Below are positions 1 through 6,332 of a DNA stretch of 13,950 nucleotides, one piece after another; position 1 is the first letter of the stretch; every line of letters begins with the position of its first letter. Source of the DNA: an uncultured Alistipes sp. (lineage in GTDB: Bacteria > Bacteroidota > Bacteroidia > Bacteroidales > Rikenellaceae); the NCBI GenBank assembly GCA_949840605.1, contig CATKXN010000069.1:1-13950 (forward strand), read 5' to 3'. The notes beneath the pieces are model-generated. The model was not told where the DNA came from. It made no database searches and worked only from the letters and a program-made list of their open reading frames with translations. Made by a program: the position numbers and the translations under genes.

Positions 1-622
1 CGTAGAGGCGGCAGGCGTTGACGAGCGCGAACAGCAGGTCGCCGAACTCTCCTTCGAGGTCGGTCTTGTTGCCCGACTTCATTTCGGCTTCGACCTCGCC
101 CAGCTCTTCGCGGACCTTGTCCCAGACATCTTCCTTCTTTTCCCAGTCGAAACCCGCCCCCGCAGCCTTCTCGCCGACGCGATAGGCCTTGACCACCGCC
201 GGAAGCGACCGCGGAACGCCTCCCAGCGTACCGCTCCTGCGCTTCTTCTTGCGGAGTTTCAGCGCCTCCCAGTTCTCGATGACCTCGGAGGGCGTGTTGG
301 CATGGATGTCGCCGTAGACATGCGGATGCCGGTAGATCAGCTTGTCGCACAGGGCATTGGCCACATCCCCGAAATCGAACGCGCCCTCTTCCTCGCCCAG
401 CTTCGAATAGAACACCACATGCAGGAGCAGGTCGCCCAGCTCCTCCTTGATGCCCTCCATATTGTGGTCGGTGATGGCGTCGGCCAGTTCATAGGTCTCC
501 TCGATGGTGTTGCTGCGCAGCGAATCGAAAGTCTGCTCGCGGTCCCAAGGGCACTCGCGGCGCAGGGTGTTCATAACCTCCAAAAGACGGGCCGTAGCCT
601 CCAAACGTTTGTCTTTTTCCAT
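1..622 (-). CDS. mazG: MazG nucleoside triphosphate pyrophosphohydrolase (partial, 3' end outside window)
   Basis: MazG hydrolyses (d)NTPs to the monophosphate and pyrophosphate in the cytosol and is regarded as a house-cleaning enzyme for non-canonical nucleotides. The first 207 codons are visible; the gene runs off the left edge. Two MazG repeats can be read. The first contains CPWDREQT (24-31), the metal-binding EETYE (41-45) and EELGD (60-64). The second contains REELGEVE (171-178) and EFGDLLFALVN (192-202). Family members are about 260 residues, so roughly 55 C-terminal residues are missing. The ATG at 620-622 is chosen because translation opens MEKDKRLEA, a normal MazG start, and a -7 promoter box lies 23 bases upstream of it. 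It is transcribed away from the hexosaminidase gene across a 73-bp gap. The identification is firm from the duplicated motif pattern. Confidence 0.95.
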   Translation of the reverse strand, partial: MEKDKRLEATARLLEVMNTLRRECPWDREQTFDSLRSNTIEETYELADAITDHNMEGIKEELGDLLLHVVFYSKLGEEEGAFDFGDVANALCDKLIYRHPHVYGDIHANTPSEVIENWEALKLRKKKRRSGTLGGVPRSLPAVVKAYRVGEKAAGAGFDWEKKEDVWDKVREELGEVEAEMKSGNKTDLEGEFGDLLFALVNACRLY

Positions 623-638
623 GAATGTCGGTCAATTA

Positions 639-670
639 ATTGGAACAAAGGTACAAAAAAAGTAATTTTG
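639..670 (+). promoter_or_regulatory. Probable promoter of the hexosaminidase gene
   Basis: The plus strand carries TAATTTTG at 663-670, an exact TAnnTTTG -7 box, with ATTG at 639-642 placed 20 bp upstream as a -33 element. Transcription would begin near 677, giving a leader of about 20 bases before the ATG at 696. The element interleaves with the mazG -7 box on the other strand. Confidence 0.65.
646..653 (-). promoter_or_regulatory. Probable mazG -7 promoter box
   Basis: On the minus strand this reads TACCTTTG, an exact match to the Bacteroidetes -7 consensus TAnnTTTG, 23 bases before the mazG ATG. No clear TTG-type -33 element was found at the expected 19-21 bp spacing, so only the -7 half is well supported. 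Confidence 0.55.
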
Positions 671-695
671 TTGGACATAAATTTCACGATTCGCC

Positions 696-2852
696 ATGAA
701 ACCACATCTTCTGCTGCTTATCGCCGCCGTTTTCGGCGCCGCCGGCGCCTTTGCACAGCCCGCACCCCAGGCATCGACGCCCCGTGCCGGACACTTCACG
801 TTCAGTTCCGGGACGACCGTCGCCGCCGACAGCGAGTTGCAGGCGCTGGCCCGCTATGCCGCCGAATACCTCGGCTGCGAGGTCCGCAACGGCGTGGCGG
901 GGGACGGAGCCATCGTGCTGACGCTCGACGCGGCGGACGGCGGCAGCCCCGAGGCATACTGCCTCGACATCACGCCCGAATACATCCGCATCGGCGGCTC
1001 GACCTACGGCGGGGTTTTCAACGGAGTGCAGCAGCTGTTCCGGCTCCTGCCGCCCGAGGTCTATGCCCGCAAGGGCGTTGCCGCAGGAACGCAGGTCGCC
1101 TGCGCGGAGATCGTGGACGCACCGCGTTTCGCTTACCGCGGGATGATGCTCGACGTGGCCCGCACCTGGATCGACGCAGTTAATGTAAAGCGTTATATAG
1201 ACCTGTTTTCCTATCATAACATCAACAAATTGCACCTTCATCTTTCGGACGACGAAGGGTGGCGCATCGAGATCAAGTCGCACCCCGAACTGACGGAGAT
1301 CGGCGGATTCCGCGGCGGCGATTCGCCCGTAAGGCCCGTATACGGCAAATGGTCGGAGAAATACGGCGGTTACTTCACGCAGGAGGAGATGCGCGGACTG
1401 ATCCGCTACGCCGCCGAACGCAATATCGAGATCATTCCCGAGATCGACCTCCCGGGGCACAGCCGCAACATCGCCTCGGTGCACCCCGAAATACGCTGCA
1501 ACTACCCGCCCGACACGGTGTCGACCAACGGATACGATTACCGTTCGGCGTGGTGTGTGGCCCGCGAGGAGAATTACGCGCTGTTGGAGGACATCCTGGG
1601 CGAGTTGTGCGCGCTGTTTCCCTCGGAGTATATCCATGTGGGCGGCGACGAGGTCGAAATGACCCAGTGGACCCGCTGTCCCGATTGCCGGGCGCTGATG
1701 GCGCGCCTCGGGACGGACGATCCGCACCGGTTGCAGGACCTCTTCATGGAGCGGACGGCGGCGATCCTCGCGGCGCACGGCAAACGGCCCGCGGTATGGA
1801 ACGAGGCGGTGCGCACGGGGGCTTTCACGAAAGAGTGCCGCGTACACGGATGGGAGAGTGTGAAAGCCTGTCTGGACGCCACGGCGAAAGGATATCGGAC
1901 GGTGGTGATGCCGGGCGAATATTTCTATTTCGACATGCGCCAGACGCCCCGCGAGGAGGGCCACGACTGGGCGGCGATTTTCGACGCAAAAAAGGTCTAC
2001 GGTTTCAGTTTCAACGGATTCACACCCGAGCAGATGCGCCGTGTCGAGGGGTTGCAGGGATCGTTTTTCAGCGAAGCCTACGTTTCGCACGAGCCCGAGA
2101 AACCCGACTACCTCGACTACATGCTTTTCCCGCGCGTCTGCGCCCTGGCACGCATAGCATGGAGCGGCAACGGCGAGGGCTGGGACGCCTACTGCAAGGA
2201 GCTGAAAGGGGAGCATTACGACCGCATGGCGGCGATGGACATTCGCTTCCGGCTCTTCCCGCCGCGCCTGAGCTACCGGGACGGAGCTTTCACGGCCTCG
2301 GCGGACGACGGGTCGGAAATCTTCTACCTTGTGGACGGCTCGGCGGAGGAACATCGTTACACGGGTCCGGTCCGCACTGCGCAACCGCACCTGTACCGGT
2401 TCTTTACGCGTTACAAGACGGCCCGGAGCCCCTATGCGACCGATAAATCCTACTGGCGGACCGTCACGCCCTCCGTAGCGATCACGACCTCGATGGGTGA
2501 GAGCGAGAAATTCCCCTATTCGAACGCCGCCGGATACCGCGGACTGTCGCGCACGCGCCGCGCCTGCCGGCAGCGGGACTGGATTCTCTACACGTTCGAA
2601 CAGCCGGTGAAATGCCGCGAAATGTATTTGCAGACGGGAAACCGCCAGCTGCCGAAGACGATCGTGACGACGGGTTACGCTGAGATTTCCTACGACGGAG
2701 TACGGTTCGAACCCGCCGGGGAGCTGCTGATGGGCAGCATCGTGCTGCATCCCGAACGCGCCGTGAAGGCCGTGCGGATCGTCTCGACGTGCGACGACAA
2801 CGGCACCCCCTACGTCACGATTCAGCCTCCGCAGGTAAAGCCGTTGCTGTAA
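696..2852 (+). CDS. Secreted beta-N-acetylhexosaminidase, glycoside hydrolase family 20
   Basis: This enzyme removes terminal non-reducing GlcNAc or GalNAc residues from glycans, probably in the periplasm or at the outer membrane of a glycan-foraging gut bacterium. The 718-residue protein starts with a type I signal peptide: a hydrophobic core at residues 4-17 and probable cleavage after AFA (18-20). There is no lipobox Cys. An N-terminal GH20b-like domain spans about 35-140. The catalytic TIM barrel follows from about 144, with substrate-binding Arg148 in AYRGMMLDVAR, the strand LHLHLSDDEGWRIE (179-192), EIDLPGH (249-255) and the signature HVGGDE (314-319), whose D318-E319 is the catalytic pair for substrate-assisted hydrolysis. 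Residues from about 520 onward form a C-terminal beta-rich region resembling the accessory domains of Bacteroides hexosaminidases. No SusC/D genes are nearby, so the substrate cannot be named. Its last 38 bases overlap the convergent membrane-protein gene. Confidence 0.95.
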   Translation: MKPHLLLLIAAVFGAAGAFAQPAPQASTPRAGHFTFSSGTTVAADSELQALARYAAEYLGCEVRNGVAGDGAIVLTLDAADGGSPEAYCLDITPEYIRIGGSTYGGVFNGVQQLFRLLPPEVYARKGVAAGTQVACAEIVDAPRFAYRGMMLDVARTWIDAVNVKRYIDLFSYHNINKLHLHLSDDEGWRIEIKSHPELTEIGGFRGGDSPVRPVYGKWSEKYGGYFTQEEMRGLIRYAAERNIEIIPEIDLPGHSRNIASVHPEIRCNYPPDTVSTNGYDYRSAWCVAREENYALLEDILGELCALFPSEYIHVGGDEVEMTQWTRCPDCRALMARLGTDDPHRLQDLFMERTAAILAAHGKRPAVWNEAVRTGAFTKECRVHGWESVKACLDATAKGYRTVVMPGEYFYFDMRQTPREEGHDWAAIFDAKKVYGFSFNGFTPEQMRRVEGLQGSFFSEAYVSHEPEKPDYLDYMLFPRVCALARIAWSGNGEGWDAYCKELKGEHYDRMAAMDIRFRLFPPRLSYRDGAFTASADDGSEIFYLVDGSAEEHRYTGPVRTAQPHLYRFFTRYKTARSPYATDKSYWRTVTPSVAITTSMGESEKFPYSNAAGYRGLSRTRRACRQRDWILYTFEQPVKCREMYLQTGNRQLPKTIVTTGYAEISYDGVRFEPAGELLMGSIVLHPERAVKAVRIVSTCDDNGTPYVTIQPPQVKPLL

Positions 2853-3462
2853 GGGCGAAGCGGAAAAACAGATATTGGGCCAGGTAGTAGGTACTCATCA
2901 CGACCCAGGTACGGGCCGGGACAGGGCCGACGAAGCGGTTCCAGGCGATCGCCGCATCGGAAAAGACGAACAGCAGGGCAGCGCAGCGGAACCCGGCGGC
3001 GCAGGTCCCGTCGTATTGGAGCGCTGAATAGAGCATTCCCGCGATGATCGTTCCATAGACAGCCACGCCGATACATTCGGCCGGAAACGGAGCTCGGGGT
3101 ACGATGACGGCGAACAAGAACACGAGCAGCGGAACGACGACTGCCAGCGTCCCGATGCGGGGTCTGCGCCGTGCCCGGGGCAGGAACCAGCGAATATAGG
3201 CGGCATGCGCCAGTGCGAAAAACGCCATCTGGAGTATGAACCCATGCCGGGCGCCCATCGCATCGCCGGCGGCCGACAGCAGCAGCGCGAGCCCGATCGG
3301 GAGGAGTTCCCTGCGGCGGAACAGAAACGTCGACAAACCCAACAGCAAAACGGGGTAGGCGACCTTATAGGGCAATACGGCCGCTTTCGTGAAGAACAAG
3401 GCGGCGCCCGCCGCAAACAGCAGCGTCGTCAAAACGAATATGCCGGAAAATCGTCGCATCAT
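2815..3462 (-). CDS. YhhN/TMEM86-family integral membrane protein
   Basis: The 215-residue protein is almost entirely hydrophobic, with about seven or eight predicted membrane segments and a basic inter-helix loop RARRRPR (96-102). The order of short motifs fits the YhhN family: SAAGDAMGARHGF (63-75), a His in FALAHAAYI (82-90), FVFSDAAIAWNRF (165-177) and STYYLAQYLFF (190-200). Characterised animal TMEM86 proteins are lysoplasmalogenases that cleave the vinyl-ether bond of lysoplasmalogens. Whether the bacterial homologue does so here is unproven. Two ATG codons stand in tandem at the start (3460-3462 and 3457-3459) and the first is taken. It lies 67 bases downstream of pheT on the same strand, with a hairpin in the gap. 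Its 3' end overlaps the hexosaminidase gene tail to tail. Confidence 0.8.
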   Translation of the reverse strand: MMRRFSGIFVLTTLLFAAGAALFFTKAAVLPYKVAYPVLLLGLSTFLFRRRELLPIGLALLLSAAGDAMGARHGFILQMAFFALAHAAYIRWFLPRARRRPRIGTLAVVVPLLVFLFAVIVPRAPFPAECIGVAVYGTIIAGMLYSALQYDGTCAAGFRCAALLFVFSDAAIAWNRFVGPVPARTWVVMSTYYLAQYLFFRFALTATALPAEAES

Positions 3463-3473
3463 CGGTCTGAATT

Positions 3474-3512
3474 GAAAGCCGCCTGACTCTTTGCGAGGGT
3501 CAGGCGGCTGTT
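3474..3512 (-). terminator. Intrinsic terminator hairpin downstream of pheT
   Basis: The 11-base arms 3477-3487 (AGCCGCCTGAC) and 3499-3509 are perfect complements. Three more inner pairs, including one G-U, extend the stem to 14 bp around the loop 3491-3495. On the minus strand the stem is followed by TTTCAATT, a weak U-tract. It sits just after the pheT stop and before the YhhN-family start, so it probably ends or attenuates pheT transcription. Confidence 0.75.
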
Positions 3513-3529
3513 CGATTGCTCAAAATAGT

Positions 3530-5995
3530 TTAAGCCCTCACCTGGGCGCCGCAGCGCTGTTCGAACTGTCGGGTGAGGTTCGACATCACCCGCTCGATGG
3601 TCTTGTCGTCGAGCGTGCGGGTCTTGTCCTCGAGAATGAAACTCAGGGCGTAGGATTTCTTGCCCTCGGGGAGTTTGTCACCCTCGTATACGTCGAACAG
3701 CGAAACGCTCTTCAGGAGTTTCCGCTCGGCGGCGAAAGCCGCGTCGCGCAGCGCCGCGAAGGTCACCTGCTTGTCCACCAGCAGGGCCAGGTCGCGTTTC
3801 ACCTCGGGGAATTTCGAAAGTTCCCCGGCTGCGATCTTCAGCTTCTTCGTGGATTTCACGAGGGCATCGAAATTCATCTCCAGGTAGTAGACCTCCTGCT
3901 TGACATCGGTCATGCGGCGGATTTTCGCGGCGACGGAACCGATCTGCAGCAGTTCCTTGCCGTTGAGCGACATCGAAAGGCCCTCGCTGAAAAGATCGCT
4001 TTCGAGGGGCTCGGTCTTCAAAGCGTAGATGTCGATGCCGAAACGGCGCAGGAGTTTCTCGGCGACGGCACGCAGGGTGAAGAACGACGCTTTCTCGGGT
4101 TTCGTATTCCATGACTGGGGGGTCGAGACGCCCGTGACGGCGATAGCGAGCCGGTACTCCTCGGAGTAGGCTGCCAGGCGGTTCTCCTCCGAGCGTTTCG
4201 ACTCGTCGTAGAAATAGCAGTTGCCGAACTCGTAGAGACACAGGTCGCCGTTGCGGCGGTTGGCGTTCAGCTCGACGGCTTCCAGCATGTTGAACAGCAG
4301 GGTCTGACGCATGACGCTGAGGTCGGCGCTCAACGGATTGAGTATGCGCACGCAGCGGTCGGCAGGACAGGAGGTCAATCCCTCGTAATACGCTGCTTTC
4401 GTCAGCGAATTCGACATGATCTCGGTGAACCCGTTGGCCGTCAGAAAATCGGCGGCAAGGTTCATCAACTTGTTGCGGTCGGGTTTCGGCGCGTAGGAGA
4501 GCGTCGAACGGACCTGCCGGGGAACCTCGACGTTGTTGTAGCCGTAGATGCGGAGGATGTCCTCGATCAGGTCGGCCTCGCGCTGCACGTCCACCCGGTA
4601 GGGCGGAACGGCGACCGTGAGCACGCCGTCCTTTTCGGAGAGAATCTTCACCTCCAGCGCCGCGATGATCGTGCGGACGGTCTCTTCGGGAATCTCCTTG
4701 CCGATCAGCGCATTGACACGGGCCAGCGAAAGGTCGAAGACGAAATCGGCGATCGGCGCGGGGCAGACGTCCGTGATGTCGCTCGAAATCGTGCCCCCGG
4801 CCAGTTCCTTCATCAGCAGGGCGGCGCGCTTGGCGGCGTAGACCTGCATGTTGGGATCGACGCCGCGTTCGAAGCGGAACGAAGCGTCGGTATTCAGGCC
4901 GAAGCGCTTGGCCGTCTTGCGCACCCACACGGGGTTGAAATAGGCGCTTTCGATAAACACGTCGGTCGTGGTATCGCTCACGCCCGAATCCAGTCCGCCG
5001 AAAACGCCGGCGATGCACATCGGGCGCTCGGCCGAGCAGATCATCAGGTCCTTGTCCGTCAGCCTGCGCTCCACGCCGTCCAGCGTCACGAAGGGCGTGC
5101 CCTCGGCGCAGGTGCGGACCACGACCTCGCGGCCCTCGATCTTCTCGGCGTCGAAGGCGTGCAGGGGCTGGCCCAGTTCGAACAGCACGAAATTGGTGAT
5201 GTCGACAAGGTTGTTCTTGGGGTTGATGCCCGCGGCGCGCAGGCAGTTCTGCATCCAGTCGGGCGAGGGGCCGATCTTGCAACCCGTGACCGTGACGCCC
5301 GCATAGCGGGGTGCGGCCTCGGTGTTCTCGACGCGGATTTTCACATTCAGGTCGTGGTTGTCGGGGGCGAATGCCGAGACATCGGGCAGTTTCACCGAAA
5401 CACGCTCGCCGCGGCTTTGCAGGTAGGCCGCCAGATCGCGGGCCACACCGATGTGCGACGCGGCGTCCACGCGGTTGGGCGTAAGGCCGATCTCGATCAG
5501 ATAGTCGTCCTCGATATGCAGGTATTCCTTGGCCGTCATGCCCACGGGGGCGTCGGCCGGAAGCTCCATGATGCCGTCGTGCGAGGCTCCGATGCCCAGT
5601 TCATCCTCGGCGCAGAGCATGCCCAGCGACTCCACGCCGCGGATTTTCGAACGTTTGATCTTGAATTCCTCGTCGCCGCCGTCAGGGTAGAGCACCGCGC
5701 CGACCGTCGCGCAGAGGACTTTCAGCCCCGCACGGCAGTTGGGGGCGCCGCAGACGATCTGCAGCGGTTCGGCGGCGCCGACATCGACCGTGGTCAGATG
5801 GAGGTGGTCCGAATCGGGATGGTCCGTGCAGGTCAAGACCTCGCCGACGACGACGCCCGCAAGACCGCCTTTCACGGTCTCGATCTTCTCGAAGCCCTCG
5901 ACTTCGAGGCCGATGTCGGTCAGCACTTCGGCCACTTGCTCGGCCGGGAGGTCGGTGTCGATATAACGTTTGAGCCAGTTATACGAAATATTCAT
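3530..5995 (-). CDS. pheT: Phenylalanine--tRNA ligase beta subunit
   Basis: PheT forms the alpha2-beta2 phenylalanyl-tRNA synthetase with PheS. It binds tRNA-Phe and carries the B3/B4 editing site that clears mischarged Tyr-tRNA. The 821 residues match bacterial family length. The start MNISYNWLKRYID is typical. The EMAP-like tRNA-binding domain covers about 40-155 (DHPDSDHLHLTTVDVG at 58-73, IVCGAPNCRAG at 80-90). LTPNRVDAASHIGVARDLAAY (171-191) leads into B3/B4, which contains GQPLHAFDAEKI (275-286) and FRFERGVDP (373-381). B5 is about 410-485 (YRVDVQREADLIEDILRIYGY at 466-486). The C-terminal FDX-ACB domain is about 727-821 (FPEVKRDLALLVD). pheS is not adjacent within the window. A -7 promoter box lies 32 bp upstream, and no Phe-rich leader peptide or T-box was recognised in the short upstream region. 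Confidence 0.98.
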   Translation of the reverse strand: MNISYNWLKRYIDTDLPAEQVAEVLTDIGLEVEGFEKIETVKGGLAGVVVGEVLTCTDHPDSDHLHLTTVDVGAAEPLQIVCGAPNCRAGLKVLCATVGAVLYPDGGDEEFKIKRSKIRGVESLGMLCAEDELGIGASHDGIMELPADAPVGMTAKEYLHIEDDYLIEIGLTPNRVDAASHIGVARDLAAYLQSRGERVSVKLPDVSAFAPDNHDLNVKIRVENTEAAPRYAGVTVTGCKIGPSPDWMQNCLRAAGINPKNNLVDITNFVLFELGQPLHAFDAEKIEGREVVVRTCAEGTPFVTLDGVERRLTDKDLMICSAERPMCIAGVFGGLDSGVSDTTTDVFIESAYFNPVWVRKTAKRFGLNTDASFRFERGVDPNMQVYAAKRAALLMKELAGGTISSDITDVCPAPIADFVFDLSLARVNALIGKEIPEETVRTIIAALEVKILSEKDGVLTVAVPPYRVDVQREADLIEDILRIYGYNNVEVPRQVRSTLSYAPKPDRNKLMNLAADFLTANGFTEIMSNSLTKAAYYEGLTSCPADRCVRILNPLSADLSVMRQTLLFNMLEAVELNANRRNGDLCLYEFGNCYFYDESKRSEENRLAAYSEEYRLAIAVTGVSTPQSWNTKPEKASFFTLRAVAEKLLRRFGIDIYALKTEPLESDLFSEGLSMSLNGKELLQIGSVAAKIRRMTDVKQEVYYLEMNFDALVKSTKKLKIAAGELSKFPEVKRDLALLVDKQVTFAALRDAAFAAERKLLKSVSLFDVYEGDKLPEGKKSYALSFILEDKTRTLDDKTIERVMSNLTRQFEQRCGAQVRA

Positions 5996-6027
5996 ATCGT
6001 TGAATTTTGAATTTGCGGATAATCATG

Positions 6028-6035
6028 CAAAAGTA
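6028..6035 (-). promoter_or_regulatory. pheT: Probable pheT -7 promoter box
   Basis: The minus strand reads TACTTTTG, an exact TAnnTTTG match, ending 32 bases before the pheT ATG. No TTG was found at the usual -33 spacing, so the upstream half is not supported. Confidence 0.5.
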
Positions 6036-6102
6036 TAAATTTTTCCGCAAAGTACGGTAAAAATCTTTACATATATAGGTGTCGAAAATAATTCGTAAAA
6101 AA

Positions 6103-6134
6103 TTTGCATTTTACAAACCGACCGTATATATTTG
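6103..6134 (+). promoter_or_regulatory. Promoter of the Trp leader and TrpB2 transcription unit
   Basis: TTTG at 6103-6106 and TATATTTG at 6127-6134 are separated by 20 bp. Both halves match the Bacteroidetes primary-sigma consensus TTTG-N19-21-TAnnTTTG. Transcription should start near 6140-6142, about 13 bases before the leader ORF, giving a leader RNA of roughly 150 nucleotides up to the attenuator terminator. Confidence 0.8.
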
Positions 6135-6153
6135 CAGACACAAAACCAAGGCG

Positions 6154-6237
6154 ATGATTCACAATTTCAACATAAAGGCATGGTGGTGGCGCCCGCGGAC
6201 TCTCGTGAACAATGAGTGCGGAACCGCGCGTGTATAG
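6154..6237 (+). CDS. Trp leader peptide, 27 codons with three consecutive Trp codons
   Basis: The ORF runs from ATG at 6154 to TAG at 6235-6237. It begins MIHNFNIKA, followed by WWW at residues 10-12 (TGG TGG TGG, 6181-6189) and then an Arg-rich tail starting RPRTLVNN. Three adjacent Trp codons in 27 is far above normal Trp usage. Position after a strong promoter and before a terminator that precedes a tryptophan synthase gene makes this a regulatory leader peptide, whose act of translation matters more than its product. A short AAGG-like stretch (6148-6151) may help initiation; Shine-Dalgarno sequences are generally weak in this phylum. It is too short for normal gene callers. Confidence 0.85.
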   Translation: MIHNFNIKAWWWRPRTLVNNECGTARV

Positions 6238-6275
6238 TTGAAACCGAAAAATACACAAGCCCGTTGTTTACGAGA
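6201..6275 (+). promoter_or_regulatory. Antiterminator stem of the Trp attenuator
   Basis: Bases 6201-6214 (TCTCGTGAACAATG) pair with 6262-6275 (CGTTGTTTACGAGA) over 14 uninterrupted pairs, two of them G-U (6207/6269 and 6213/6263). The 3' partner contains most of the terminator's 5' arm and four of the five bases of its loop, so both hairpins cannot form together. The upstream arm begins about 12 bases after the last Trp codon. That is just beyond the expected front edge of a ribosome stalled there, which would leave it free to pair. Confidence 0.8.
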
Positions 6276-6297
6276 AGTAAGCAGCGGGTTTTTCTTT
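6257..6297 (+). terminator. Attenuator terminator upstream of the TrpB2 gene
   Basis: Bases 6257-6271 pair with 6277-6291 through 15 continuous pairs, including three G-U wobbles, around the loop GAGAA (6272-6276). A T-run (6289-6293) and TTT (6295-6297) follow. It lies 36 bp before the TrpB2 ATG, on the same strand and downstream of that gene's promoter, so it acts as a conditional terminator rather than ending an upstream gene. Confidence 0.88.
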
Positions 6298-6332
6298 AAG
6301 CACACATTAAAATTCAATAACAAATAACGACA

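Larger units (their letters stand above)
6141..6297 (+). promoter_or_regulatory. Tryptophan attenuator leader RNA
   Basis: The 337-bp gap between pheT and the TrpB2 gene holds a complete attenuator. It has a strong promoter, a short Trp-rich leader ORF (6154-6237), an antiterminator (6201-6214 with 6262-6275) and a terminator hairpin with a U-run (6257-6297). The terminator's 5' arm is shared by both folds, so they exclude each other. By analogy with enterobacterial trp attenuation, low charged tRNA-Trp would stall the ribosome on the UGG codons, let the antiterminator form and allow read-through into the gene at 6333. High Trp would favour termination. The pairings are read directly from the sequence; the mechanism is inferred. 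Confidence 0.85.

Noticed and set aside
684..2750. 688-codon open frame antisense to the hexosaminidase gene
   Set aside because: It mirrors a GC-rich real gene in a third-position-biased frame. The translation is Arg/His/Val-rich with no recognisable domain, while the plus strand encodes a complete GH20 enzyme.
5996..6060. Possible Phe-responsive leader or T-box upstream of pheT
   Set aside because: The pheT upstream segment is short after the -7 box, with no Phe-rich ORF, no terminator hairpin and no T-box sequence.
6180..6215. Alternative 11-codon ORF starting at the ATG overlapping the first Trp codon
   Set aside because: It contains no Trp codons and has no independent signal. The 6154 start gives the WWW peptide with sensible promoter spacing.
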